This document shows, piece after piece, positions 38,670 to 50,745 of a stretch of DNA of 64,000 nucleotides (positions are counted from its first letter, which is position 1; every line of letters begins with the position of its first letter). The notes below the pieces were generated by a model that was not told where the DNA came from, made no database searches, and saw nothing but the letters and a program-made list of their open reading frames with translations. This stretch comes from Siphonodentalium dalli (lineage: Eukaryota; Mollusca; Scaphopoda; Gadilida; Siphonodentaliidae): positions 21,130,134 to 21,194,133 of the forward strand of contig CP136065.1 of the NCBI GenBank assembly GCA_032622095.1. Direction: 5' to 3'. The position numbers and the translations under genes were made by a program.

Positions 38670-38875
38670 ACAGATATATGAACGAGTTATAGATAGAACC
38701 GTATTAGTGTCTGGATTTTGACGAAATTATTGCACGAGATTTGTTGGCGGAGCGATACCTCAAGGGCGGGACACAGTCCCGCACGAGAGATATCGCGTTC
38801 CTTCAACAAATCGAGTGCGATAATTCATCAAACTCCAGCCACTCATGCGGTTCTATTTTTATTACATATCTCCGT
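38670..38875. mobile_element. Fold-back element with GC-rich centre
   Basis: Imperfect ~90-bp arms; well-matched blocks are TAGAACCG with CGGTTCTA and ATTGCACGAGATTTGTTG with CAACAAATCGAGTGCGAT. The centre GCGGGACACAGTCCCGC is self-complementary. Of the same general type as the elements at 30.6, 46.7 and 48.4 kb. Confidence 0.7.
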
Positions 38876-39421
38876 ATCATAGTAAGTTGACTCACAATCG
38901 AACATCTCCGGTACAGAAAATGTGAATTTAATTGAGTTTTAACGCCATTTTAGGGTTAACGCAACAGTCAGACAGGGAACCCGTCTATCTGCGAGTGACC
39001 TTGACCCATCTTTAATGATGCGTTTAAATTCCGATAGATTTTCCAAAAATATAACCCAATCAGCGCGCTGCGATTTCGGCAAGTGGGTTGTCACCCTTGC
39101 GTTGAAAACATAAAAATAGTAACGGCGAGTACCAGTCTAACAACACTGAATGAAATAGTTCTGTCGACAGATTCTGAGAATTATCACACGCCTGGAAACT
39201 CGTGCGATCATGCGAATTACATTGATAGATATGTAATAAAATGAGGGAATACACATCTCTCCATGTGATTAAGATCAATGCAAGCTCGTCATTTTCATCA
39301 AGTAGATTTATTGTTCTTTGTTAAGCTGCAAAATGGGATATCTTGAAAAACAGCGCTGCTTGTTTACATATTTTACTCTTTTGTGACAGAAGTTTATGAA
39401 AATAAGAACAAAGTCTATCTA

Positions 39422-42400
39422 ATTATACTTCCATGGTGTAACCAAGGAAGTATATTGTTTTTCTACTGAGGTCGTTTTCCGTTTATTTCGAAATAATCAG
39501 AAACTGATTGCAGTAGGAACGCGAAATCTCTAGCGAATGTAGGCATTGAAGGTTTACTAGATATAGTGGTATCCGGATTTCCGCCCAATGTTTCTTGGCG
39601 GAGTTATGGCCCTTTTGCGATTATTTTTCATTATTATTATTCTTATTATTATTATTATTATTATTATACTTGACACTTTTGTAATCACTATTACTCGAAA
39701 AGTACAAGAAGTAGGACACTAAAACTTGGTAAGTATGTTGGGGTACATGAGTTCTAACCATATGGCCCATAACGATTTTGTCCGCGCTTTCACCGAGGAG
39801 TTATCTCCCTTTATTTGAAAAAATGTCATTTTATTATCTCGGAAATTATAAGAAGCAGAGCATCGAAAATTAGACCGTATGCACATCTCGATATGCACTA
39901 CTGCCCACGGGCATAAAAACTTGTGTCCGCGCTTTCCCTGAAGAGTTACCGCCCATAGTTGGCAAACCTCTATTTTATTGTACTCTGTTGTCCTCCCGTA
40001 TTATTCCAGAATACTGCATTTGGTTTTTGTAGTCGTATTGACCGTTGTCAGCTTAGTCCAAGGAAGAAAATTTGAGAGGGTTGGACATATATTTTTACAC
40101 TGGGGTGGGGGGCAAAATTTTCGATTTTTTTTTTTTTCATTAACATTTATCTATTGAAGTATATAGATTCCCTGAACGAAAACAAACCCATATAGGAAAA
40201 GATTTTTGAAATCCGAGATGAAATGCAAGAGTAACGGGCCCTCAAAGTTTGCAATTTGGTCCCATGTGCTTGTGATCACATCTCCTCCGAAGATGTCAAA
40301 CTTTGGATGTCATCTGATACGCCAATGCGTGCGGTCTGAAGAGAGCACGCGATGAGCCAAATTTTGCCAGTGTCGGTTCAGTGTTGTGGGTCAGGAGAGG
40401 GGTGGTCCGGGGTACCAATTTGTTATTCTTCTCCGAATCGGATGAAACTTGGAATATAACATCCATACCGCCAACCGATCTAGAAACTGAAAGAATTTCG
40501 AAAATCCATTGAAAAATGATAGAGTTGTGGGCCTTCAAACAATGCAAATTTGGGCCCATATGCTTGTGTACACAGCTCCTCCGAAGATGTCGAACTTAGG
40601 ATGTTATCTGATATCGCAGTGCGTGCGGTCTGAAGAGAGCAGGCGAAGTGCCATATTTTGCAAGTGTCGGTTCAGTGTTGTGGGTCAGGGGAGGGGTGGT
40701 CCGAGGTACCAAAATTTATTTCGTCTCCGAATCAGATGAAACTTGATATATAACATCTACCATACACGTTGATCATAAAACTGAAAACAGATTGTAAATC
40801 CGTTAAAAAATGACGGAGATTTGGGCCCTCAAACTTTGAATGTGGGCCCGTATTCTTTCCAATAAACAAAATGTTATTCGTCTCTGAATCAGACAAAATT
40901 TAAAACAACTAATCAATGTAAGTAGCTGATCACAATACTCAAAACAATTTTTAAATCCATTGGAAAATAACGGAGTTACGGGCTCTCAAAATTCGCATTT
41001 TGGGCCTGGTTTGACAATTTCCCAATCACGTCACCCAATTTCGAGGCAGGGGTGGGGTCACTTCCAAACACTTGAGCTCAACCTACACATGTTAAGGGAA
41101 AGACATAATCATCCTACTTCATATTTTCCGTCCCTTAACTGCGATTTATTCAGCTCAAGATTTGCCCTATTATTATACTTCCATGGTGTAACCAAGGAAG
41201 TATATTGTTTTTCTACTGAGGTCGTTTTCCGTTTATTTCGAAATAATCAGAAACTGATTGCAGTAGGAACGCGAAATCTCTAGCGAATGTAGGCATCGAA
41301 GGTTTACTAGATATAGTGGTATCCGGATTTCCGCCCAATGTTTCTTGGCGGAGTTATGGCCCTTTTGCGATTATTTTTCATTATTATTATTCTTATTATT
41401 ATTATTATTATTATTATACTTGACACTTTTGTAATCACTATTACTCGAAAAGTACAAGAAGTAGGACACTAAAACTTGGTAAATATGTTGGGGTACATGA
41501 GTTCTAACCATATGGCCCATAACGATTTTGTCCGCGCTTTCACCGAGGAGTTATCTCCCTTTATTTGAAAAAATGTCATTTTATTATCTCGGAAATTATA
41601 AGAAGCAGAGCATCGAAAATTAGACCGTATGCACATCTCGATATGCACTACTGCCCACGGGCATAAAAACTTGTGTCCGCGCTTTCCCTGAAGAGTTACC
41701 GCCCATAGTTGGCAAACCTCTATTTTATTGTACTCTGTTGTCCTCCCGTATTATTCCAGAATACTGCATTTGGTTTTTGTAGTCGTATTGACCGTTGTCA
41801 GCTTAGTCCAAGGAAGAAAATTTGAGAGGGTTGGACATATATTTTTACACTGGGGTGGGGGGGGCAAAATTTTCGAATTTTTTTTTTTTCATTAACATTT
41901 ATCTATTGAAGTATATAGATTCCCTGAACGAAAACAAACCCATATAGGTAAAGATTTTTGAAATCCGAGATGAAATGCAAGAGTAACGGGCCCTCAAAGT
42001 TTGCAATTTGGTCCCATGTGCTTGTGATCACATCTCCTCCGAAGATGTCAAACTTTGGATGTCATCTGATACGCCAATGCGTGCGGTCTGAAGAGAGCAC
42101 GCGATGAGCCAAATTTTGCCAGTGTCGGTTCAGTGTTGTGGGTCAGGGGAGGGGTGGTCCGGGGTACCAATTTTTTATTCTTCTCCGAATCGGATGAAAC
42201 TTGGAATATAACATCCATACCGCCAACCGATCTAGAAACTGAAAGAATTTCGAAAATCCATTGAAAAATGATAGAGTTGTGGGCCTTCAAACAATGCAAA
42301 TTTGGGCCCATATGCTTGTGTACACAGCTCCTCCGAAAATGTCGAACTTAGGATGTTATCTGATATCGCAGTGCGTGCGGTCTGAAGAGAGCAGGCGAAG

Positions 42401-43458
42401 TGCCATATTTTGCAAGTGTCGGTTCAGTGTTGTGGGTCAGGGGAGGGGTGGTCCGAGGTACCAAAATTTATTTCGTCTCCGAATCAGATGAAACTTGATA
42501 TATAACATCTACCATACACGTTGATGATAAAACTGAAAACAGATTGTAAATCCGTTAAAAAATGACGGAGATTTGGGCCCTCAAACTTTGAATGTGGGCC
42601 CGTATTCTTTCCAATAAACAAAATGTTATTCGTCTCTGAATCAGACAAAATTTAAAACAACTAATCAATGTAAGTAGCTGATCACAATACTCAAAACAAT
42701 TTTTAAATCCATTGGAAAATAACGGAGTTACGGGCTCTCAAAATTCGCATTTTGGGCCTGGTTTGACAATTTCCCAATCACGTCACCCAATTTCGAGGCA
42801 GGGGTGGGGTCACTTCCAAACACTTGAGATCAACCTACACATGTTAAGGGAAAGACATAATCATCCTACTTCATATTTTCCGTCCCTTAACTGCGATTTA
42901 TTCAGCTCAAGATTTGCCCTATTATTATACTTCCATGGTGTAACCAAGGAAGTATATTGTTTTTCTACTGAGGTCGTTTTCCGTTTATTTCGAAATAATC
43001 AGAAACTGATTGCAGTAGGAACGCGAAATCTCTAGCGAATGTAGGCATCGAAGGTTTACTAGATATAGTGGTATCCGGATTTCCGCCCAATGTTTCTTGG
43101 CGGAGTTATGGCCCTTTTGCGATTATTTTTCATTATTATTATTCTTATTATTATTATTATTATTATTATACTTGACACTTTTGTAATCACTATTACTCGA
43201 AAAGTACAAGAAGTAGGACACTAAAACTTGGTAAATATGTTGGGGTACATGAGTTCTAACCATATGGCCCATAACGATTTTGTCCGCGCTTTCACCGAGG
43301 AGTTATCTCCCTTTATTTGAAAAAATGTCATTTTATTATCTCGGAAATTATAAGAAGCAGAGCATCGAAAATTAGACCGTATGCACATCTCGATATGCAC
43401 TACTGCCCACGGGCATAAAAACTTGTGTCCGCGCTTTCCCTGAAGAGTTACCGCCCAT
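39422..43458. repeat. Head-to-tail duplication of a ~1.75-kb unit (2.3 copies)
   Basis: Copy 1 is 39,422-41,171, copy 2 is 41,172-42,923, and copy 3 (42,924-43,458) stops after about 535 bp. All begin ATTATACTTCCATGGTGTAA. Copies 1 and 2 differ by only a few substitutions and short homopolymer changes, so the event is recent. An ATT microsatellite lies in each copy. An inverted version of the start (ACCATGGAAGTATA) lies at 44,749-44,762, suggesting that a parent element with inverted ends spanned about 39,424-44,762. Paired frames (76, 87, 107 codons) are repeated non-coding frames. Confidence 0.9.
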
Positions 43459-44785
43459 AAATAGGGACACACTACACACCAGGATGAATAAACCAAGGTT
43501 TGTTTTTTTTTTTTTTTTTTTTTTTTTATAAGTACAGAGCTCTAAATTTTTTATTGCATATTCCGAATTGGACGAGTAATTCTTACTCGAATATACCGCC
43601 TAAACATGTTTTTACCCAGTGCTTTCCGTGTTACGGGGTACGGAATTATTGCAACTAGTTTTCCCGCCAAATCCAAACCGGCTGGTTAAAGAGCAAGATA
43701 ATGTCGTAGAATGTACATTGACATACTTTATGTACGTCCCAGAAGTTTGACGGCTATACTATAAATGTAACATGCCCAACGGAGAATGTGTGTCAGTGTG
43801 GGTTGAGACTTTAGGAAAATTCCACAAAAATTGCAAAGGGGTGAAAATTCAAACATCGAGATAATTTTTTTTGACGCGTACATCTGATGGCTAGTATTAA
43901 CGCGCATCCAGAGTGCGATTTTCTAATTTTCAGATGGAACGGTTTACTCGTGACAACGCTATATATCATTAAAATGTATACTTATGTAGTCTATCACTAG
44001 TCGATTTTTTAGCCCCAAATCCAAACGGGCTAATGTAGGAGCGAGTTTCACGCAGGAGCATGTAAGCCGGTATACTGTAGGTATGCCTTCAAAATTTGAC
44101 CGCTCTACTATAAACGCAACCTGCTCAAGGGAGTGTTTGTGTCGGGTGGGTTCAGATTTGGCAAATTCCACCGAAGATCACATGGGGAAAATTACTCCGA
44201 AAATCATATATTGAGATAAAAACTTTTCGACGACTGGATGTGATAAGTAGTATCTAAACGCAAGATTAGTACACTTTTTAATGATTTAGATTGGACGGTT
44301 TCACCCTGGTAGAGTATAAGGTTGTAACGGGTGATATATATTACTCAAATTCCAACCCTCTCTTCAAGATGCAAATTCAAACGGACTTATCAAGAAGCAA
44401 GGCAAATGCATGAATATGCTCATCGATATACTATATAGGTATGTCCGCTATAAAAGTAACATATTGTCACGATTTGACCTGTCCAAAACACTCCCCGGAC
44501 AACAGTTTTCCTTGGTATCAAATTTCGTCGAAATCCATTCGTTTTACTCGATTTGACCTTGAACTGACCATTTAGAAGGTCAATGTCAGGTCGGGGTCAC
44601 GACCTGACCCGCCCAAAAGACTCCCCGGACAAAAGTACCCCTAGGTATCAAATTTCGTGGAAATCCGTCTGTTTTACCCGATTTGACCTTCGATTGACCA
44701 TTTTGAAGACCAAGGTCAGGTCGGGATGGGATGGGATGGGATGGAATACCATGGAAGTATATCTGATTCCATGGAATCTGACCTC
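43459..44785. repeat. Remainder of the repeat region, no gene
   Basis: A T-run at 43,503-43,528, then sub-repeats with CGATTTGACCTT and ACTCCCCGGACAA, and a GGGAT microsatellite at 44,723-44,745. No gene seen. Confidence 0.5.
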
Positions 44786-44845
44786 TAGTTTTTAATGTTC
44801 TTCTTGTTGACAATGGTTTGAAAAGATTTGTATTATTTTTTTCAG

Positions 44846-44890
44846 GTTTACCCAACGCGAACACCTTCCGTATCTTAACAGAAGTATAAA
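44846..44890 (+). CDS. Candidate terminal exon (weak)
   Basis: A strong acceptor (TATTATTTTTTTCAG, ending 44,845) is followed by a short frame reading LPNANTFRILTEV and a TAA at 44,888-44,890. An alternative frame stays open longer. No polyadenylation signal or upstream exon supports it, and the nearby gene is on the other strand. It may be chance. Confidence 0.2.
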
Positions 44891-45342
44891 TAATATTACA
44901 CAATTATCGCATTGTTTCGAGGATGTCAATATTCACCAAGGCCATATAGGCAAGAAATAATGTGATAACAGTTTTATTATATGAAACACGCTTTGATTGA
45001 ACAAAACGTTCTGACATTGAATATCGCTGGGAAAACCTGATCTAATTTCAGGTCTAATAATAAGTTATGTTAACCCCTGAAGTATCTGATGTCACTCAAA
45101 ACTGTTATCAACCTGTTGTTTCATTAATGAGGTGAACATCGTTAGATATCTCAATTTTTTTTTACGTTTTAACATAGGAATTGGGGAAAGAAACTTATGA
45201 TCATATAATATTATAATTTGTCTACCTCATTGTCTTTGGGAGAATAGAAGACTTGTAAACGAGAAGAGGTGATCATGAACCTGTTTATATGAATCTGCTA
45301 TAAACTATAAGGTCCGTACAATTTTCTATAATGCAAAATTAC

Positions 45343-45441
45343 CTCTGTATTTTCCATTGGAAATATATTGTCCACTGGCAGATGGACAGAAAGCTGAGTG
45401 CTGTTCTGAAATGTTGCCGTGATTTCAATGTAGTATTGACA
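45343..45441 (-). CDS. Host gene exon C (possible arrestin-like C domain)
   Basis: Minus strand, 99 bp, 33 whole codons between an acceptor (TTTTCAG) and a donor (GTAATT). It encodes CQYYIEITATF, a short linker, then LSVHLPVDNIFPM. It joins in frame to the exon at 47,491-47,572. The pattern C-x-Y-x-I-x(n)-LxVxLPV resembles the last strands of an arrestin C-terminal domain, where CxIIxVxYxLxV is followed by an LPIxIG-like strand. That family call is inference; coding status is much better supported because three consecutive exons fit in phase. No continuation exon was found below 45,343. Confidence 0.65.
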
Positions 45442-45795
45442 CTGAAAATATATAAATAAATATAGTGATATCTCCAGTGAACTACAGGCATAACGTCAGG
45501 TCAAAGTTGGTTAATATGTGTCAAAACAACCAGCAAAGTCTACATCAATCCATGATGCCATCGCCATCACGATGAACATTGGGATAAATTCATGACATGT
45601 CTGACAGAAATGATATGACTATTTTTTATAGTCTGTCGAATGAGGAAAATGTAAGAAGTTTTACTGAAACCAAAAAATGCTATTTACTACAGAACACATG
45701 GAATATTTCTGAAACAAGGAATTTCAATCTCGTATATAGAAGTACATATAGAAGTAAAGATACAGACCACAATATCGCAATGCTATTAGCTTGAA

Positions 45796-46080
45796 ATGTA
45801 TTGTGATATATGTATTACGTTATATGTATTATGATGTATGTACTGTGATATTTGAATTGTGATATATCTATTATTATATTTGTATTGTGATATTTGTTTT
45901 GTGAAATAATATATATTTCTTGTGATATAAGTATTGTGATATATGTATTGTGATATATGTATTGTGATATATGTATTGTGATATATGTATTGTGATATAT
46001 GTATTGTGATATACGTATTGTAATCACATATGTCTTGTGATATATGTATTGTGATATATGTATTGGATATATGTATTTGT
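45796..46080. repeat. 14-bp minisatellite
   Basis: Many imperfect units of TGTATTGTGATATA. Its minus-strand translation (ITI-S-Q-YI-YHNT repeats) is an artefact. Confidence 0.9.
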
Positions 46081-46699
46081 GATAGCCTAGTATCTTCTCA
46101 CAATTTCTTCCTCAAATTTAGAAGAAAGGAGGCAATCAGATAAAACTTAAATAAGTGATTTATTGCCATGGGTTGATACACCTGTAAACCAATTTGAAGA
46201 ATGCATCATTAAACTATTTTATCCACCGCTCACTACGTCTATTGACTACATAAAGCCTGCCTAATAAACGTTACGTGTATTACGTCAATGTAGCTTTATT
46301 AGGTCAACGTAGCTTTATTAGGTTAGTACTAATTTTATGATGTAATTTTATATGCAAATTGCGCAGGTAACCAGGGACGTCAACCAGCCTTCATGACGTC
46401 ATTGTGATTTCAGAACGTTTTTATCGTGTATAATTCACTAAAACAATTCGTAAAATGATATATGTTTTAGCTCTAAAACATCTATAAATCCTCAGAACAA
46501 GGTCTGCTTATAATAAATGTAAAAATGCCAACGAACTATTTCGCTCTAAGCTGCACTCCGGTTTTCCCACGTCATGAATGCTAATTGGTTTGCTTGACCT
46601 AATAAATGTAATGGCGTCATCGAAGTAACGAATGCAAAACTGAGGAAAATGACAGATTTACCTCACAAACAGCAAGTTTTGTGCGATGGATAAATAAAA

Positions 46700-46840
46700 T
46701 ATGTAGCTAATGTCTTCGCTTAAACTGTTTATGTCCGCTCGGGGGATTTGGCATCTATTGGACTCGGCAGAGCCTCGCCCAATAGATCCCAAATCCCCCT
46801 CGCGGACATAAACAATTTAAGCGACGACACTAGCTACATA
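46700..46840. mobile_element. Fold-back element with GC-rich loop
   Basis: Arms of ~62 bp start TATGTAGCTAATGTCTTCGC and end with the near-complement. The loop is ACTCGGCAGAGCCTCG, like that of the element at 30.6 kb. Confidence 0.85.
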
Positions 46841-46853
46841 TTCTATATATAAC

Positions 46854-47057
46854 CCTTTCAGTGCCAAGTCCGACATAAACAGTTTAAGCGAAGACATTAG
46901 CTACAAATTTATTGATTATAATAATGTGATACATTGATGGAAAGAGCTCTTAGAGCTCTTTCCACCAATGTATCACATTATTATAATCAATAAATTTGAA
47001 AAATGATCAAGGAAATATGGGTTGATACAAAAATCGGACTTGGCACTGAAAGGGATA
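46854..47057. mobile_element. piggyBac-like MITE
   Basis: Inverted ends CCCTTTCAGTGCCAAGTCCG, flanked on both sides by ATAA, a variant of the TTAA target. The centre is a long palindrome (about 46,905-46,998). Its left part (about 46,863-46,903) matches an arm of the neighbouring fold-back element in inverted orientation. Confidence 0.75.
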
Positions 47058-47490
47058 AACAACACTGGATGCACCCTTTTGTAAAAACAGGATATCTGAA
47101 CTATGCAAAAATGTAAACAAACAATCCGTCAATCATCACGAACAAATCACCGATAAATAAACTAGAATGATTTTGACAGTCACAATATTTTATTAATATG
47201 ATTGAATTACATTGTGTGCTGGCAATTGTGATGACAAATAAATTAAAATACCTGCCTTGAGCAAGTTTATTCGGTGTGTGACTCAGAGAAGTGTTTCACA
47301 TCACTTCAATGGAAATCTCTCTAGGCAACCATGGAATTCCAAAAATGCATGCTGCTTGCTCCTCCCGGCTGAATACAGGTTGCGTTATGACAAAGCCCCA
47401 CTCTGTAACTGAGTATAATTAATTTAAAAACAGGAAAATACTCTCACCTCAACACTTAGGATGAATATTATATGTGAAGTCATTACTTAC

Positions 47491-47572
47491 ATGAATGAAT
47501 TGACCCTTGGTGGAAGGTGGCATGTTTTTGTCTGATTTTTCTATTGTTGGGATGAGAATGTTGTCCAGGCCA
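47491..47572 (-). CDS. Host gene exon B
   Basis: Minus strand, 82 bp between an acceptor (TTCATACAG) and a consensus donor (GTAAGT). The first base completes the codon left open by exon A (AT + T gives Ile), followed by 27 codons including GLDNILIPTIEKSDKN and STKGQFIH. The segment IPTIEKS...PPST fits the loop before the C-x-Y-Y strand in arrestin-like C domains, where IPPxxPS is common. That is a family-level inference; I am not certain of it. Confidence 0.7.
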
Positions 47573-49048
47573 CTGTATGAATATATAGGAAGTAATTAGA
47601 AATAAGATCAGAGAAAATTTGCACAAAATAAATAGGATGTGAGGATTTTTCCAATATACGTGTATGGATTCATAGATTTAGCCTCCTTCCTCTCTTACGG
47701 CCATTAATATTCAAGTCCTGCATGCTGCATAACATACAAAACTCACAACAATCATGTATGTACATGTACAGTCAATTTCAGTTAATTGCATATTGCTTAA
47801 GTGCATATTTAAGATATTTGCATAAATTTCGCCTGCACCAAACCATTTCCTGGTAAAAAGATTGTTTCTTACCCGTTTTTACATAGAGATCACATAATCT
47901 TCGGTTTATTGCATGCAAAAATTACCCAAAATATCCTAAAACGATCTAAAAATCTGACCAAATGGGAATGTATTGGTTGATTTTTCAATTACCAATGTGT
48001 TCTGTAATCATGTACAAGTTTACAGAACAAATGCACAACTGTCAATGCATGACTTAGTTCATTTTAAATGTGAATCATCAAATTATCTGGTCAACAAACT
48101 AACCCGTATTTATTCATGGTTTCCAGAGGCATGAATTTGACCTCAATAAATAACAATATAGAAAGAACCAGCTTCCAGGAAACCAAACAGCTTCTCGGAA
48201 AGCCATAGAAATGACAAAAGATTAATCAACACTTTGCCAGCTATAAATATGAAATAAACATAACATCCCATAGATATAAGACGGTCTCCATTTCAGCGAA
48301 TATGTGGAATATATACTGTTTATCGCAACAACTCAGTAATATACCAATAACTTCATTTTGGAGGGCGTTATGGTTTATTAACGGCCCAACAGAAATGATT
48401 AACAGCCTGAGGGTTTCATTAAAGCCCCGAGACGAAGTCGAGGGCCGTTAATGGCCCGAGGGCTGTTAATCATTTCTGGAGGGCCATTAATAAACCTAAC
48501 GCCCGACAAAATCATCTTATTACTATTATTACCACTCTCTGAAATGAAACCCAACTAGAACATAGATGATTGAGTAAGCAGCAATATGTCAACGATCACA
48601 CAAAATGTAAACAATTCAAACCATGTGTCATCTGTTTGTTGTCAAACAAATTGTCACATGACTAATTAATATTATTTACCATGAAAATAGGGCCATATCT
48701 AAGGAAAATTCAGTTAGAAATCTAATTTATTCCATTTGTTAGATAACACTTACTCACCTTGAATGTATTGTTGGTCTGTTATTACATCTACTACAGTAAA
48801 ATATCAGTTTTAAGTCGTAATAATATACTATAATCTTGTTTTAACAGAAATTCCGAATTAGGTTGCGTTCGATTAGATTCCTAGCAAATCGCAACCCAGA
48901 AGTAGGCCATTAATATCGTTAATGCATAACTTCCAGTTTGATGCCGGGCGTTATGGCTTTTTACCGTTCGGGTAAAATTGTTTTAATATACTAGAGAACG
49001 CGCTGTTAAGTGGTAATAATAAACAATTAGGAAAATTAGATGGCTCAC
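47573..49048 (-). other. Intron between exons B and A
   Basis: Contains a fold-back element (48,363-48,504) and no further coding signal. Confidence 0.6.
48363..48504. mobile_element. Fold-back element with CGAGACGAAGTCGAG centre
   Basis: Ends GGGCGTTATGGTTTATTA and the near-complement. Several internal blocks pair again (GATTAACAGCC with GGCTGTTAATC). GGGCGTTATGG recurs near 48,947, perhaps a broken copy. Confidence 0.75.
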
Positions 49049-49165
49049 ATGTTGAGAATTTGTGGGTCGACTCCAGTTATCTCCTGTTCTCGTATTAGAT
49101 ACGGACATTCCTCAACGTGAATACTCTTCTTCTCTCCGTCTTGGTACACATCAATGCACAAGTAC
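49049..49165 (-). CDS. Host gene exon A
   Basis: Minus strand, 117 bp between the acceptor AAGCTTTTCAG and the donor GTGAGC. One leading base, 38 codons, then two bases of a split codon. It encodes YLCIDVYQDGEKKSIHVEEC followed by PYLIREQEITGVDPQILN. It joins exon B in phase and reads as a real protein with no low complexity. The start resembles the strand pair of an arrestin C domain (L-x-V-x-Q-x(n)-K), but this is only suggestive. Its acceptor is the first copy of a motif repeated in the adjoining minisatellite. Exons further upstream were not found before the retrotransposon at 51.77 kb. Confidence 0.75.
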
Positions 49166-50745
49166 CTGAAAAGCTTATAAAGACAAAACTAAATAATTAT
49201 GATCAAGTCATGATGGGTATACAGTTACCTGAAAGCTTATAAAGAATGACGTAACTAAATAATTACGATCAAGTCATGATGGGTATACAGTGATCTGAAA
49301 GCTTATAAAGAATGACGTAACTAAATAATTATGATCAAGTCATGATGGGTATACAGTGATCTGAAAGCTTATAAAGAATGACAAAACTAAATAATTATCA
49401 TCAAGTCATGATGGGTATACAGTGATCGGAAAAGCTTATAAAGAATGACAAAACTAAATAATTATGATCAAGTCATGATGGGTATACAGTGATCTGAAAG
49501 CTTATAAAGAATGACAAAACTAAATAATTATCATCAAGTCATGATGGGTATACAGTGATCTGAAAAGCTTATAAAGAATGACAAAACTAAATAATTATCA
49601 TCAAGTCATGATGGGTATACAGTGATTTGAAAAGCTTATAAAGAATGACAAAACTAAATAATTATCATCAAGTCATGATGGGTATACAGTGATTTGAAAA
49701 GCTTATAAAGAATGACAAAACTAAATAATTATCATCAAGTCATGATGGGTATACAGTGATTTGAAAAGCTTATAAAGAATGACGTAACTAAATAATTATC
49801 ATCAAGTCATGATGGGTATACAGTGATCTGAAAGCTTATAAAGAATGACAAAACTAAATAATTATCATCAAGTCATGATGGGTATACAGTGATCTGAAAA
49901 GCTTATAAAGAATGACAAAACTAAATAATTATCATCAAGTCATGATGGGTATACAGTGATCGGAAATCTTATAAAGAATGACAAAACTAAATAATTATAA
50001 AGAATGACAAAACTAAATAATTATAAAGAATGACAAAACTAAATAATTATGATCAAGTCATGATGGGTATACAGTGATCTGAAAAGCTTATAAAGAATGA
50101 CGTAACTAAATAATTATAAAGAATGACAAAACTAAATAATTATAAAGAATGACAAAACTAAATAATTATGATCAAGTCATGATGGGTATACCGTGATCTG
50201 AAAAGCTTATAAAGAATGACAAAACTAAATAATTATGATCAAGTCATGATGGGTATACAGTGATCTGAAAAGCTTATAAAGAATGACAAAACTAAATAAT
50301 TATGATCAAGTCATGATGGGTATACAGTGATCTGAAAAGCTTATAAAGAATGACAAAACTAAATAATTATGATCAAGTCATGATGGGTATACAGTGATCT
50401 GAAAGCTTATAAAGAATGACGTAACTAAATAATTATCATCAAGTCATGATGGGTATACAGTGATCTGAAAAGCTTATAAAGAATGACAAAACTAAATAAT
50501 TATCATCAAGTCATGATGGGTATACAGTGATCTGAAAAGCTTATAAAGAATGACAAAACTAAATAATTATGATCAAGTCATGATGGGTATACAGTGATCG
50601 GAAATCTTATAAAGAATGACGTAACTAAATAATTATGATCAAGTCATGATGGGTATACAGTGATCTGAAAAGCTTATAAAGAATGACAAAACTAAATAAC
50701 TATGATCAAGTCATGACGGGTATACAGTGATATGAAATCTTAGGT
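49166..50745. repeat. ~67-bp minisatellite next to exon A
   Basis: About 22 units of ~67 bp containing AAGCTTATAAAGAATGAC and ATCAAGTCATGATGGGTATA, with a few short 28-bp sub-units near 49,985-50,160. Read on the minus strand, each unit has TTTATAAGCTTTTCAG or a close variant, the same text as the acceptor of exon A. Not a CRISPR array: there are no unique spacers. Confidence 0.9.

Larger units (their letters stand above)
45442..47490 (-). other. Intron of the minus-strand gene, with repeats
   Basis: Intron between exons C and B. It contains a 14-bp minisatellite, a fold-back element and a piggyBac-like MITE, annotated separately. No other coding signal was seen. Confidence 0.6.

Noticed and set aside
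40296-43035. Paired identical frames of 76, 87 and 107 codons
   Set aside because: Their repetition comes from the 1.75-kb DNA duplication; frames lack domains, and differences do not favour silent sites.
45815-46027. 70-codon minus-strand frame of ITI-S-Q-Y repeats
   Set aside because: Translation of a 14-bp minisatellite.
49166-50745. Regular repeats resembling a CRISPR array
   Set aside because: Units are contiguous tandem copies without unique spacers, and the setting is a eukaryotic intron.
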